The notes under the pieces were generated by a model that ran no database searches, was not told where the DNA came from, and saw only the letters and a program-made list of their open reading frames with translations. A program made the translations under genes and the position numbers. Shown piece after piece: positions 17,801 through 27,543 of a DNA stretch of 64,000 bases (its first letter is position 1; each line of letters starts with the position of its first letter). The DNA is from Woeseia sp. Lineage in GTDB: Bacteria > Pseudomonadota > Gammaproteobacteria > Steroidobacterales > Woeseiaceae. The stretch spans positions 2,587,305 to 2,651,304 of the forward strand of contig JAJFKW010000001.1 in the NCBI GenBank assembly GCA_021773015.1, written 5' to 3'.

Positions 17801-18547
17801 CTAGCCGCAAATCCAACGCAAAGCCGTGCCAGTCGTATTGTCGCTATACGGCGCATTTGCGGATAGCGCTTTCATTGACAGCGTTTTTAGATTATCGGCG
17901 AGACTCGATTCGGACCGGGTCGCCAGCTTCGCTATTTCCGCGTCGTTAATTCCAGACCACAACCCATCGCTGCACGCCAACAACACGTCGCCATCGGCAA
18001 GTGGCTGCATACGCGTGATACTCATATCTGGAACTGACGCGTCGCCACCGATGCAGCACTCAACGAAATTTCGCATTGGATGATCCAATGCCTCTTCTTC
18101 GGTAATCGCACCTTCCTGGATCAACACTTCGACGTGACTATGATCCCGCGAGCGCGTGACCATCGCACCGTTGCGCAACTGATAGATTCTGCTATCGCCG
18201 ATATGAGCCCAAAAAGAGCCGCTCTCCTGCACCAAACACACCGCACAGGTCGCGCGCGGCCTAAAATCTATTGCAACATCTGCGCCCAACGCGACCACTT
18301 CATCATGTGCGTGCGCGAGCGCCATATATAAGAAGCCCTGCGGATCGAGCAACGGCAGCGAAGAAGAGGTAAACAGATCCTGAACCACTTTGAGGCCAAC
18401 TTCTGCGGCTAGCGCACCATCCGAATGTCCACCCATGCCATCAAACACAAGCATCAACGCTGCGTCCTCTGCGACGATGACGGCAGCGCGATCTTGGTTA
18501 TCTTGGCGATCGCCCAAGGCGGAAACTTTTGCGTATTCGATCTGCAT
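17801..18547 (-). CDS. PP2C-type serine/threonine phosphatase
   Basis: Cytoplasmic metal-dependent protein phosphatase of 248 residues. Motifs in order: GDRQDNQDRA (metal Asp), FDGMGGHSDG, WAHIGDSRIYQLR, a second Asp in SRDHSHVEVL, and LACSDGLWSGINDAEI. All metal ligands of the bacterial PP2C/Stp family are visible. The ATG at 18547 gives the usual N-terminus; the frame extends to 18589 but with a weaker start. Such genes usually pair with a Hanks-type kinase that is often nearby; no kinase gene is present here. It is divergent from yicC. Confidence 0.9.
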   Translation of the reverse strand: MQIEYAKVSALGDRQDNQDRAAVIVAEDAALMLVFDGMGGHSDGALAAEVGLKVVQDLFTSSSLPLLDPQGFLYMALAHAHDEVVALGADVAIDFRPRATCAVCLVQESGSFWAHIGDSRIYQLRNGAMVTRSRDHSHVEVLIQEGAITEEEALDHPMRNFVECCIGGDASVPDMSITRMQPLADGDVLLACSDGLWSGINDAEIAKLATRSESSLADNLKTLSMKALSANAPYSDNTTGTALRWICG

Positions 18548-18775
18548 CTTTTCATTATGAGTGCGGTCTGCAGACCGACACTTAACCATTTATCGTCTAT
18601 TTGCTCAATGCCAGCCAAATGTTCGGGTTAGAATATTCTGATATGAACCGGCGGCAGCCAGCATTATTGGCGCTTCGGTGCCGAAGACAGCAGTAGCAGT
18701 ATGACTATGTTCATTCACTCATACTGTGATTGGATGCGCGCAATGACTCATTGGCGCGTTAAACAGGAATTTTCA

Positions 18776-19636
18776 ATGTTGAACAGTATGACCGGCTTCG
18801 CACGCCAGGTTTCCGAGACAGATATCGGCACCATCACCTGCGAAATTCGCACAGTAAACCATCGCTACCTTGATGTTCAGTTTCGTATTCCGGATGAACT
18901 ACGGGCCAAGGAAATTGAATTGCGTCAGCGGGTTGGAGAAACGCTCGGCCGAGGTAAGGTCGAGTGCTTTTTGCATTTGCGGCGCGCCAGCGCAGATCAA
19001 GGCAGCCTCAATACTGAGTTACTACAGACGCTAGCCGGGCGTATTGACGAAATTTCAGAGATTATTCCAAACCTACCGACACCCAATCCGCTCGATCTGC
19101 TGCGCTGGCCAGGCATAGTTGAGCAAGCTGAGTTGGAAACCGAACCGGTGTTCGCTGCTGCTGCTGAGGTGCTGACGTCAACCTTGAGCGCACTTGCAAA
19201 GATGCGCGCCAGCGAAGGCCAGCGCATCGCGACACTTATCGCTACGCGATGCAAAGATATTTTGCAAATTGCAGCTGGCGTTCGCGAGCGGATGCCCGAG
19301 GTCCTGGCAGCGGTGCGCGCCAAGCAACAGGAACGCATAAACAAGTTAGACGTCGACGCAGATCCGGCACGGCTTGAAACCGAGCTCGCACTGATCGCTC
19401 AGAAGCTCGATGTCGACGAAGAACTTGATCGTCTACAAAGCCACATTAGCGAAATCCACAATATATTGGATAGCAACGAACCTGTCGGTCGTCGCCTGGA
19501 CTTTCTGATGCAGGAACTCAACCGCGAAGCGAACACGCTGGGCTCCAAGTCAGCAGATACATCGACAACGAAGGCCGCGGTGGATCTGAAAGTATTGATC
19601 GAACAAATGCGCGAACAGATTCAGAATGTCGAATAA
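18776..19636 (+). CDS. yicC: YicC/YloC family endoribonuclease
   Basis: A 286-residue member of the YicC family, reported as RNases acting on small RNAs and structured RNA. It starts MLNSMTGFARQ, the conserved family N-terminus (E. coli begins M-x-x-SMTAYAR), which with AGGA upstream decides the ATG at 18776 over an open frame starting at 18701. The central TCEIRTVNHRYLDVQFRIPDE and the C-terminal RRLDFLMQELNREANTLGSK and [17 protein letters not shown] blocks are highly conserved. Its stop overlaps the gmk start by 11 bp, so the two are co-translated. Confidence 0.95.
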   Translation: MLNSMTGFARQVSETDIGTITCEIRTVNHRYLDVQFRIPDELRAKEIELRQRVGETLGRGKVECFLHLRRASADQGSLNTELLQTLAGRIDEISEIIPNLPTPNPLDLLRWPGIVEQAELETEPVFAAAAEVLTSTLSALAKMRASEGQRIATLIATRCKDILQIAAGVRERMPEVLAAVRAKQQERINKLDVDADPARLETELALIAQKLDVDEELDRLQSHISEIHNILDSNEPVGRRLDFLMQELNREANTLGSKSADTSTTKAAVDLKVLIEQMREQIQNVE

Positions 19637-20264
19637 GCGGCCCGATGCGTGCCTTTACGTCATTGCCGCCCCGTCTGGGGCCGGCAAAACGACGTTGGTA
19701 AAAGCTGTCGTCGAGCGCAACCCTGAACTCAAGTTTTCTGTTTCGTTTACCACGAGAAAAAAGCGTGTCAACGAAATCGAAGGCCGCGACTATTTTTTTG
19801 TCGGCGCCCAGGCGTTTTACGAATTACGCGATTGCGGAGATCTTTTGGAGTGGGCAACAGTATTCGATAACCTTTACGGTACCAGTCGCAAGCAAATTGA
19901 ATCTCACCTGCGTAAAGGCGATAACGTGATCCTGGAAATTGACTGGCAAGGCGCGCAGCAGGTAAGACAGTCTATGCCCGAGTCAGTATCGATCTTCATT
20001 TTGCCGCCATCGGTTAGTGAGCTTGAGCGCAGGCTTCGCAGTAGAAAGACGGATTCAGACCAGGTAATCGAACGGCGATTGCGAGATGCGCTTGGCGATA
20101 TGTCACATTGGGACGAATTCGACTATGTCATTGTCAACGACAACCTCGATACCGCGGTGAGCCAACTGGAACAGGTCCTGGCAGGAAGAGACGACGATGC
20201 GCAGCACTACAAAGTAGGCACTAGTTCGCTCGCTGTCACGGTGGCGCAAGTCCTGCAGCGCTAG
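19626..20264 (+). CDS. gmk: Guanylate kinase
   Basis: Transfers phosphate from ATP to GMP, feeding GTP and (p)ppGpp synthesis. The 212-residue protein has the P-loop APSGAGKT at residues 15-22, the GMP-binding [10 protein letters not shown] and GRDYFFV segments, and [15 protein letters not shown]. Length is normal. It overlaps the end of yicC and is followed after about 160 bp by rpoZ and then spoT, the classical gmk-rpoZ-spoT order that groups guanine nucleotide and stringent-response functions. Confidence 0.97.
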   Translation: MSNKRPDACLYVIAAPSGAGKTTLVKAVVERNPELKFSVSFTTRKKRVNEIEGRDYFFVGAQAFYELRDCGDLLEWATVFDNLYGTSRKQIESHLRKGDNVILEIDWQGAQQVRQSMPESVSIFILPPSVSELERRLRSRKTDSDQVIERRLRDALGDMSHWDEFDYVIVNDNLDTAVSQLEQVLAGRDDDAQHYKVGTSSLAVTVAQVLQR

Positions 20265-20284
20265 GCGACAGCGCAGGCATTGCT

Positions 20285-20303
20285 GCCAGCTATCCTCGCT
20301 GGC
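20285..20303 (+). terminator. Terminator-like hairpin after gmk
   Basis: GCCAGC/GCTGGC perfect 6-bp stem with a 7-base loop, followed by TTGCTATTTCT, 20 bp after the gmk stop. The T-tract is broken, so termination would be partial. Confidence 0.4.
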
Positions 20304-20346
20304 TTGCTATTTCTACGCTTGCGGCGTGAATGACCCGCTGCAGATC

Positions 20347-20376
20347 TTCCATTCGACACCAACCCTGTCATATACT
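20347..20376 (+). promoter_or_regulatory. Candidate promoter of rpoZ
   Basis: A -10 element TATACT (5/6) lies 18 bp downstream of TTCCAT (weak -35, 3/6), about 50 bp before the rpoZ start codon. Confidence 0.3.
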
Positions 20377-20427
20377 GGCCGGCTTGGGCGTGAAGTTTGC
20401 CTGAAATCACACTGGAGCACAGAGCCA

Positions 20428-20709
20428 ATGGCCAGAATTACGGTCGAAGATTGCCTAGACAATATCAACAACATATTTGAAATGGTTTTGGTTGCCGCCA
20501 AGCGCGCTCGCCGCGTAGCGCACGGTGCCGACGCCATGGTGGACCTTGAAAATGACAAACCCACCGTTATCGCGCTGCGAGAAATAGCGGCAGGCCATAT
20601 CACGCCTGCAATTCTCGAAGAGATTGAACAACCGCCAGCTGAAGATTTCATGCCGCCGGATATCACCGATGAAATCATGCCAATGCGCGGCATCACCATC
20701 GGCGACTAA
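20428..20709 (+). CDS. rpoZ: RNA polymerase omega subunit
   Basis: The smallest RNA polymerase subunit, which binds the beta-prime C-terminus, assists assembly and forms part of a ppGpp site. The 93-residue product begins [20 protein letters not shown] and contains the family core [14 protein letters not shown] and [15 protein letters not shown]. The ATG at 20428 is chosen because it matches the family N-terminus; the frame is open upstream to 20326 without similarity. The C-terminal tail is acidic and proline-rich. A strong intrinsic terminator follows at 20794-20822. Confidence 0.96.
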   Translation: MARITVEDCLDNINNIFEMVLVAAKRARRVAHGADAMVDLENDKPTVIALREIAAGHITPAILEEIEQPPAEDFMPPDITDEIMPMRGITIGD

Positions 20710-20793
20710 CTTCAATCGTTAGTTTCAAACGCTAATTTCAATTAAAGAATTCGTTTTATGCTTGGCGGTCATCGCCAGCCATCCGCAACACTC

Positions 20794-20822
20794 AAAGGGT
20801 TAGGGCTTTGCCCTAACCCTTT
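20794..20822 (+). terminator. Strong intrinsic terminator after rpoZ
   Basis: A perfect 13-bp stem AAAGGGTTAGGGC/GCCCTAACCCTTT with a TTT loop, followed by TGTTT, about 85 bp after the rpoZ stop. It separates rpoZ from spoT, so spoT should have its own promoter in the roughly 95 bp that follow. Confidence 0.9.
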
Positions 20823-20917
20823 TGTTTCGCCGCCGATGTCATACATTTTTCTACAAAGCGGCCCATTTTGCCGTGCCGCTCTCTATTAGCTGCCGGTAAT
20901 TCGTTCTATCCTTAGGT

Positions 20918-23074
20918 ATGGACTACGCCGCCTCATTATTTGCGCGCCTGCCGGGTGCCTCGTCGAAACGCAATAGTGGACTAAAGCGCCTTCTGGAGAC
21001 GCTTGAGGCGTATATGTCAGCGGAGCAAATAGCGCCCGTTGCTAAAGCCTATGAGTTCGGTGCGCTGGCCCACGAAGGCCAAACAAGGATGTCGGGCGAG
21101 CCGTACATCACACACCCAGTAGCCGTTGCGCAAACACTGGCCAACATGCATCTCGATGCGCAGACCATTACCGCGGCGATACTGCACGATGTCATTGAAG
21201 ACACCGAAACGCCTGTGAGCGAACTGGAAGAGCTGTTTGGCAACGAGGTTGCCGCGTTGGTCGATGGCGTCAGCAAACTTGATCAAATGCAATTTACCAA
21301 CAAGGCCGAAGCACAAGCCGAGAGTTTTCGAAAAATGATGCTGGCGATGATCGAAGACATTCGCGTCATCTTGGTGAAGCTTGCCGATCGACTTCACAAC
21401 ATGCGCACCATGGAATCTATGCCGCGCGAAAAACAAGCACGCATCGCGCGCGAAACGCTCGAAATATACGCACCAATCGCTAATCGCCTTGGCATCAACC
21501 ACATGAAGGTAAGCCTAGAGGACTTAGGCTTACGCTACCTGTATCCGTTTCGCTACCGCGTACTCGAACGCGCACTGAAACGTAGCAAGGGCAGTCAGCG
21601 GCAAATCGTCAAAAAGATATCCGAGCAAATTTATCAGGCGATGAACGGCGACAACGTTAGCGGCGAGGTGATTGGTCGCGAGAAACATCTGTATAGCATT
21701 TACAAAAAAATGGCGGAGAAAAAACGCCCGCTCAATGACATCGTCGATGTCTATGGCTTTCGAATAATTGTAGCGGACGTCGACACTTGTTATCGGATTT
21801 TGGGTCTGGTACATGGTCTATTCAAACCGATGCCGGGTCGCTTCAAAGATTACATTGCGATCCCACGTTTGAACGGCTATCAGTCGTTGCATACGACCCT
21901 ATTCGGCCCTAAAGGACTGCCACTGGAGGTGCAAATACGCACGGCGGAAATGGACCGGGTAGCAGAAGCAGGAGTCGCCGCCCACTGGCAATACAAAGCA
22001 GAGGACAAATCGACGGCAACCCCGCAGCGACGCGCTCGGGAGTGGCTCTCTCACCTGGAGGAAATCCAACAATCCGGTAGCTCGGAAGAATTCCTGGAAA
22101 GCGTCAAAGTCGACCTGTTTCCAGACAAAATTTACGTATTTACACCGAAGGGCGAAATCATGCCGCTGCCAAAAGGCGCAACCACCGTCGACTTCGCCTA
22201 CGCGGTGCACACCGACGTCGGCAATCGCTGCGTCGCCGCCAAGGTTGATCGCAATTTGGTGCCATTGCGAACCCAGTTACAGAACAGTCAAACGGTCGAA
22301 ATCGTTACCGCCCGCGGTGCCAAGCCAAACCCGAATTGGGTTTCTTTTGTCACCACCGCGAAGGCCCGTTCGGCGATTCGCCAATACATGAAAAAAATGC
22401 GCGGCAGCGAGTCAATTGACCTCGGCAAGCGATTGCTGGACCGGTCTCTGAAGGACCTGAAATCGTCGCTGCGCAAGGTTGGTAAAGTTAGAATGCGCGC
22501 CGCGTTAGACGAACTTCATCTTGAAGACAATCTACAGCTTTTCGAGCAAGTTGGCCTCGGCGAGAGGCTCGCACCGCTAACCGCTCGCTATTTGCTCGGG
22601 GTCGACGAAGACGGCACTCCGGAGGCAGAAGCCAGCTTGATCATCGCCGGAACTGAAGGCATGGTCGTCAGTTATGCTAGGTGCTGTTGCCCGATTCCGG
22701 GCGACGATGTCATGGGCTATTTGAGCGCCGGACGTGGCGTTGTCATCCATAGAAATACCTGCGGCAACCTCAGCAATTTTCGCAAGCAGCCAGAGAAGTG
22801 GATCAACGTTAGTTGGCAGGATGACGTCGACCGCGACTTTTCCAGTCAGGTTCAAGTTGAATCTATCAACCGAACAGGTGTGCTGGCAGAGGTCGCTGCA
22901 ACCATCGCTGATTCTGATTCAAATATTGAACAGGTATCGGTGCAAGATCGACAGGATGATTCGACGATATTGAATTTCCTGTTACAGGTTAAGGACCGCA
23001 CACACCTTGCGCGCATTATGCGCAATGTACGCAACATGAAGAATGTCATTCGCGTTTCGCGCGATTGCGCGTAA
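20918..23074 (+). CDS. spoT: Bifunctional (p)ppGpp synthetase/hydrolase SpoT
   Basis: Controls (p)ppGpp levels. The 718-residue Rel/Spo protein has an N-terminal HD hydrolase domain ([45 protein letters not shown]), a synthetase domain ([44 protein letters not shown]), a TGS domain ([20 protein letters not shown]), a Cys-rich zinc-finger-like region ([16 protein letters not shown]) and a C-terminal ACT domain. Both catalytic halves look intact, as in SpoT rather than RelA, whose HD residues are lost. ATG at 20918 lies close behind TTAGG. It is followed by ridA and recG, the usual gammaproteobacterial order. Confidence 0.96.
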   Translation: MDYAASLFARLPGASSKRNSGLKRLLETLEAYMSAEQIAPVAKAYEFGALAHEGQTRMSGEPYITHPVAVAQTLANMHLDAQTITAAILHDVIEDTETPVSELEELFGNEVAALVDGVSKLDQMQFTNKAEAQAESFRKMMLAMIEDIRVILVKLADRLHNMRTMESMPREKQARIARETLEIYAPIANRLGINHMKVSLEDLGLRYLYPFRYRVLERALKRSKGSQRQIVKKISEQIYQAMNGDNVSGEVIGREKHLYSIYKKMAEKKRPLNDIVDVYGFRIIVADVDTCYRILGLVHGLFKPMPGRFKDYIAIPRLNGYQSLHTTLFGPKGLPLEVQIRTAEMDRVAEAGVAAHWQYKAEDKSTATPQRRAREWLSHLEEIQQSGSSEEFLESVKVDLFPDKIYVFTPKGEIMPLPKGATTVDFAYAVHTDVGNRCVAAKVDRNLVPLRTQLQNSQTVEIVTARGAKPNPNWVSFVTTAKARSAIRQYMKKMRGSESIDLGKRLLDRSLKDLKSSLRKVGKVRMRAALDELHLEDNLQLFEQVGLGERLAPLTARYLLGVDEDGTPEAEASLIIAGTEGMVVSYARCCCPIPGDDVMGYLSAGRGVVIHRNTCGNLSNFRKQPEKWINVSWQDDVDRDFSSQVQVESINRTGVLAEVAATIADSDSNIEQVSVQDRQDDSTILNFLLQVKDRTHLARIMRNVRNMKNVIRVSRDCA

Positions 23075-23093
23075 CAAGTCATCGGAGATCGAG

Positions 23094-23474
23094 TTGAGCA
23101 GACAGACAATTCATACAGAAAACGCGCCATCCGCTATTGGCACCTATTCTCAAGCGGTACGCCACGGTAATTTGGTTTTCCTTTCCGGCCAGATTCCGCT
23201 GGACCCAGCAACCATGGAGATTGTCGACGGAGGGTTCGAAGCGCGTGCGAGACGCGTATTCGAAAACTTAAAAGCTGTCGTCGAGGCTGCCGGCGGCACG
23301 ATGGACCAAGTATTGAAGATCAATATTTTTATGACCGACCTCAGCAACTTTGCAACTGTCAACAGCGTCATGGAAGAATTCTTCGAGCAACCCTATCCAG
23401 CGCGTGCGGCAGTCGGTGTTGCGTCCCTTCCGAAGGGTACCGATGTCGAAGCCGAGGCCATTCTCGGACTCTAA
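23094..23474 (+). CDS. ridA: RidA family enamine/imine deaminase
   Basis: Hydrolyses reactive 2-aminoacrylate and related enamines released by PLP enzymes. The 126-residue protein has [38 protein letters not shown] and [20 protein letters not shown]; the catalytic Arg (in YPARAAV) is present. The start is TTG at 23094: GGAG lies 7 bp upstream, it falls just after the spoT stop, and it yields the exact family length. An open frame running upstream into spoT is rejected. It lies 6 bp before recG. Confidence 0.94.
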   Translation: MSRQTIHTENAPSAIGTYSQAVRHGNLVFLSGQIPLDPATMEIVDGGFEARARRVFENLKAVVEAAGGTMDQVLKINIFMTDLSNFATVNSVMEEFFEQPYPARAAVGVASLPKGTDVEAEAILGL

Positions 23475-23480
23475 AGCACC

Positions 23481-25562
23481 GTGTTGGCAACAAATTTGAG
23501 TTCGCCGCTGACGGCATTGAGCGGTGTAGGACCCGCGCTCGCAAAAACATTGTCAAAGCTGGGGCTGCAGCATGTCGAAGACTTGCTGTTCTTGCTGCCG
23601 CTCCGCTACGAAGATCGCAGCAAACTAGTTAAACTTGGCGCCCTGAATGCGGGTACGCGTTGTCTCGTTGAAGGTGAGGTTTTACTCGCCGAAGTCGCTT
23701 TTCGGGGCCGGCGTAATTTATTGGTTCGCCTTGGTGACGGCAGCGGACAAATAACGCTTCGTTACTTTTACTTCTCAAGACAGCAGCAGTCGCAATTCGC
23801 TGTCGGCACGAGGGTCAGCGCATTCGGCGACATCAGGACGGGTGCCGCAGGTCTGGAAATGGTGCACCCGGAATATCGCATTTTGAAGGCTGACCAGAAG
23901 GCGGCGCAAAGCGACACCCTGACGCCCGTTTACCCTATGACAGAAGGCATACAGCAAGGGCGTTTGCGCAACTTGGCCGCGCAAGCGATACGCCTGATGC
24001 AGGCGACACCACCGAAAGAACTTCTGCCGGATGAAGTTCGCGAAAAGCTTTCGATGCCGTTACTCACTGAGGCATTGACCTACTTGCATCAGCCACCAAC
24101 CGACGCAGATATTAGAAGTCTTAGCGCTGGCCAGCATCCCTGCCAAAAGCGCCTGGCATTTGAAGAACTGCTTGCGCATTACTTGAGCCTAAGCAATCTG
24201 CGATTGCGTGCGCGAAAGGATGATGCTGATGCACTAACGAAAGGGGGTGACGTTGCTAGAAAATTTGTTGCGGAGCTGCCGTTTGCGTTGACGTCCGCAC
24301 AACAACGGGTTGTTGAGGAAATTTTGAGCGACATAAAGTTGCCACATCCGATGATGCGCCTTGTGCAGGGGGATGTCGGCTCAGGCAAGACAATCGTTGC
24401 GGCGATTGCCTGTTTGCACGCGATCGAAAGCGGCGTGCAAGCGGCGGTGATGGCGCCCACAGAACTCCTTGCTGAACAACATTATCGAAATTTTTCTGAT
24501 TGGTTCACCGCGCTTGGCTGCGCGCCAGTATGGCTAAGCGGAAGCCAGCGTGCAGCGGCGAAGCGGCGCGCCTTGCAATCAATTAGGAGTGGCGAAGCTC
24601 GGCTTGCGGTCGGTACCCATGCACTATTTCAGGATGGTGTCGAATTCAAAAAACTTGGTCTGGTGGTCATTGACGAACAGCATCGATTCGGCGTGCACCA
24701 GCGGATGGCGTTGCGCGAAAAAGGTGCGCTTGCTGACCGACACCCGCATCAGTTAGTTATGACCGCGACGCCGATACCGCGAACGCTTGCGATGGCTGCA
24801 TACGCGGATCTCGATGTATCGATCATCGACGAACTGCCACCTGGCCGCAAACCGGTGCAAACTGTCGTTTTGCCCGATGATCGGCGCGGCGATGTCGTTG
24901 CGCGGGTGCGGGACGCCTGTCTTGCGGGCCGCCAGGCATACTGGGTGTGCCCGCTCATCGAAGAGTCAGAACTGCTCGACTTTCAAGCGGCGGAAGCAAG
25001 TTTCGACATGCTAAAAACCGCGCTGCCGGAACTTAGGGTAGGTCTGATTCATGGTCGCATGAAATCAGCCGAAAAAGAAAAAGTAATGCGCGCATTCACC
25101 GCTGGAGAACTCAGCGTCCTTGTTGCGACAACGGTTATCGAGGTCGGCGTGGACGTAGCCAACGCGAGCCTGATGATCATCGAAAACGCGGAACGCATGG
25201 GACTGTCACAATTGCACCAGTTACGCGGGCGGGTAGGTCGTGGTGATGCTCAGAGCAACTGTGTTTTGCTGTATAAAAAACCGCTAGGTCAACTAGCTAA
25301 GAGTCGTTTAGCGGTTTTGCGCGACAGCAATGATGGGTTCGTTGTCGCGCAACGCGATCTTGAGTTGCGCGGGCCTGGCGAAATGCTCGGCACGAAACAA
25401 ACCGGACTGCCCGAGTATCGGGTTGCGGATTTGGCACGCGACGCCGAATTGATGCCGCAAGTTCAAATGACCGCAGAAAAGCTACGCCGGGTGGCGGCAG
25501 AGTCCGTTCCTGCCATCATTCGTCGCTGGACTGGAGACCGCGGGCGTTACGGTAAGGTTTGA
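23481..25562 (+). CDS. recG: ATP-dependent DNA helicase RecG
   Basis: Double-stranded DNA translocase that regresses stalled replication forks and processes recombination intermediates and R-loops. The 693-residue protein (GTG start) has an N-terminal wedge/OB domain (LVEGEVLLAEVAFRGRRNLL), Walker A in LVQGDVGSGKTIVAAIA, the DExH motif VVIDEQHRFGVHQR, MTATPIPRTLAM, and motif VI in LHQLRGRVGRGD. The C-terminal GPGEMLGTKQTGLPEYRVAD is the RecG-specific TRG region. Directly after ridA. Confidence 0.97.
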   Translation: MLATNLSSPLTALSGVGPALAKTLSKLGLQHVEDLLFLLPLRYEDRSKLVKLGALNAGTRCLVEGEVLLAEVAFRGRRNLLVRLGDGSGQITLRYFYFSRQQQSQFAVGTRVSAFGDIRTGAAGLEMVHPEYRILKADQKAAQSDTLTPVYPMTEGIQQGRLRNLAAQAIRLMQATPPKELLPDEVREKLSMPLLTEALTYLHQPPTDADIRSLSAGQHPCQKRLAFEELLAHYLSLSNLRLRARKDDADALTKGGDVARKFVAELPFALTSAQQRVVEEILSDIKLPHPMMRLVQGDVGSGKTIVAAIACLHAIESGVQAAVMAPTELLAEQHYRNFSDWFTALGCAPVWLSGSQRAAAKRRALQSIRSGEARLAVGTHALFQDGVEFKKLGLVVIDEQHRFGVHQRMALREKGALADRHPHQLVMTATPIPRTLAMAAYADLDVSIIDELPPGRKPVQTVVLPDDRRGDVVARVRDACLAGRQAYWVCPLIEESELLDFQAAEASFDMLKTALPELRVGLIHGRMKSAEKEKVMRAFTAGELSVLVATTVIEVGVDVANASLMIIENAERMGLSQLHQLRGRVGRGDAQSNCVLLYKKPLGQLAKSRLAVLRDSNDGFVVAQRDLELRGPGEMLGTKQTGLPEYRVADLARDAELMPQVQMTAEKLRRVAAESVPAIIRRWTGDRGRYGKV

Positions 25563-25657
25563 CAGCAACCCTGACCTCGCAATTTTTTGTTTTGTGCGTA
25601 CGAACTGCCGATTGAATCTGTTATTTTGTCGCCTTAGTCGTCTCACGAATTATTGGT

Positions 25658-26569
25658 ATGTCCCCCAGCAAAGCCGCCCCTGGCGCAATGCAAAGCTTTC
25701 TCGCTCAACTGCGCAACTATGGCCAGTTGATGCGTTTACACAAGCCTATCGGTACATGGTTGTTGCTTTGGCCCACGCTTTGGGCGCTGTGGATCGCGGG
25801 CGAGGGGCACCCCGACCCTGGCGTATTCGTCGTCTTTGTGGTGGGCGTTGTTGTCATGCGCTCGGCCGGCTGCGTCTTAAACGACTACGCTGATCGCGAC
25901 ATCGATCCCTACGTCGAGCGCACGCGCACGCGTCCGATTGCATCGGGCGCGGTCGCGCCCGCTGAGGCGCTAACGTTGTTCATCGCACTTGCGCTAATAG
26001 CCGTCGGACTGGCGTCGATGCTTAATCGGCCAGCGCAGCTGCTCGCCATCGTCGGCGCGGTGTTAACGATAATCTACCCATTCATCAAGCGATTTGTGTC
26101 TATTCCGCAGTTTGTATTGGGTGCGGCATTTGGCTGGGCGGTTCCAATGGCTTTTGCCGCGCAAACCGGCGAAGCATCTCAATTGGGGTGGCTGGTTTTT
26201 GGTTGCGCAATTATCTGGGCCGTGATCTACGACACTTTTTACGCGATGGTTGACCGTGATGACGACCTGAAAGTTGGCGTGAAATCGACCGCCATCCTGT
26301 TTGGTGACGCCGATTTGTTTGTCGTTGGCGGACTGCAAATTCTGATGGTGACTGCACTGGTGTTTATCGGCCAAATGGCAGGCCTTGGCTTTTGGTTTTT
26401 CTTCAGCGTAGCAATCGGTGCGGCGCTTATGGTTTATCACCAGTGGCTGGCTCGCGACCGCTCGCGTGACGGTTGCTTCAATGCGTTTCTGCACAATCAC
26501 TATATTGGCATGATCATATTCATCGGCATCGTTTTGCACTACACATTTACGATCGCAGCGCCCGCCTAA
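25658..26569 (+). CDS. ubiA: 4-hydroxybenzoate polyprenyltransferase
   Basis: Integral membrane prenyltransferase attaching the polyprenyl tail to 4-hydroxybenzoate in ubiquinone synthesis. The 303-residue protein has about eight or nine hydrophobic helices and both Asp-rich motifs: CVLNDYADRDIDPYVERTRT (NDxxDxxxD) and YAMVDRDDDLKVGVKST. The substrate region LMRLHKPIGTWLLLWPT is also typical. Ubiquinone feeds electrons towards the oxidase encoded downstream. A 95-bp gap separates it from recG; it is convergent with comF. Confidence 0.96.
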   Translation: MSPSKAAPGAMQSFLAQLRNYGQLMRLHKPIGTWLLLWPTLWALWIAGEGHPDPGVFVVFVVGVVVMRSAGCVLNDYADRDIDPYVERTRTRPIASGAVAPAEALTLFIALALIAVGLASMLNRPAQLLAIVGAVLTIIYPFIKRFVSIPQFVLGAAFGWAVPMAFAAQTGEASQLGWLVFGCAIIWAVIYDTFYAMVDRDDDLKVGVKSTAILFGDADLFVVGGLQILMVTALVFIGQMAGLGFWFFFSVAIGAALMVYHQWLARDRSRDGCFNAFLHNHYIGMIIFIGIVLHYTFTIAAPA

Positions 26570-26664
26570 CGAGTCGGCCCTGAATAGTGTTTAGCAAATT
26601 GGGCATCGAACATCGCTACGCAACTACGCCAGCGGACGAAACTGACTTTTTCAGGGACAACGAA

Positions 26665-27393
26665 CTAGGTCAATCGCGCACATGCTAGCGTAGCCACTCG
26701 TACCTCTTCTGCGCCCGCATCCAACAAGACTTGCGCGAGAGCCGCGCAAGTTGCGCCGGTCGTCAACACATCGTCGATGATGATCGGGCGTTGATAGGTA
26801 CAAATATTGCTGACAGCGAATGCGGATTTAACGTTTTGCCGGCGCCCGGCGGCAGTTAGGCCGCTTTGCGTTGCCGTCGCGCGAATACGGAATACGTTCT
26901 TCGCCGTTGGCAGACCGCTTCGGCGAGTCACTAGTTTCGCCAACTCGTAGGCTTGATTGAAGCCTCGTCTAACGTGCCTGTAGCGGTGCAGCGGGACGGC
27001 TACCAGGCCGTCCGCGTCCGCAAAGCGCTCGGCAATACACGCCGCCAGGCAATCTGCAAATACGGGTAGATAAAATAACTGGCGACGATACTTCAATGCT
27101 TTGATTGCGCTATCTATCGGAAACTCATAGAGAAATGGCGCAAGCGCCGCGGAATAAGCCGGCGCTCGCACCAGACAAGCCGCACACAGCACACCAATCG
27201 GCAGCTCGGCAGGCTGCGGAGCAGCACATCGCCAACATGCCGTGCGGTTGCGCGGCAGCAGGGAACGGCAAGCCTCGCAGCAGAGCGACGGGTCACAGGG
27301 CCTGGCACAAAATGCACAGTGATCCGGCAACAGCCATTGCCGCGCCGCGGATAGATATCGACCAATAAATGAATCCTCAAATTGTTCAAACAT
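26665..27393 (-). CDS. comF: ComF family phosphoribosyltransferase-like protein
   Basis: A 242-residue cytoplasmic protein of the ComF/GntX family, linked to DNA uptake in competent bacteria but of unproven biochemistry. The N-terminus carries a four-plus-four cysteine zinc-ribbon-like region (CAFCARPC, CCEAC, CWRCAAPQ, CAAC). The C-terminal half is a type I phosphoribosyltransferase fold with the PRPP loop IIIDDVLTTGATCAAL and the RGFNQAYELAKL signature. It is divergent from the bioC-like gene. Presence of type IV pili and ComF together would be compatible with natural transformation, but no other com genes are in the window. Confidence 0.9.
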   Translation of the reverse strand: MFEQFEDSFIGRYLSAARQWLLPDHCAFCARPCDPSLCCEACRSLLPRNRTACWRCAAPQPAELPIGVLCAACLVRAPAYSAALAPFLYEFPIDSAIKALKYRRQLFYLPVFADCLAACIAERFADADGLVAVPLHRYRHVRRGFNQAYELAKLVTRRSGLPTAKNVFRIRATATQSGLTAAGRRQNVKSAFAVSNICTYQRPIIIDDVLTTGATCAALAQVLLDAGAEEVRVATLACARLT

Positions 27394-27543
27394 AAGGGGA
27401 AGCGTGGCTCATCCGGAGTTAGATTTACCAGCGCAGAATCTGCCGCGTTTACCTGAATTGCTTTACAGCGTCGCTTTGCACGATGATGGGATATTCACCG
27501 TTGCAGCAATTACAGCAATCACTCCAGCCACAACAAATTGAGC

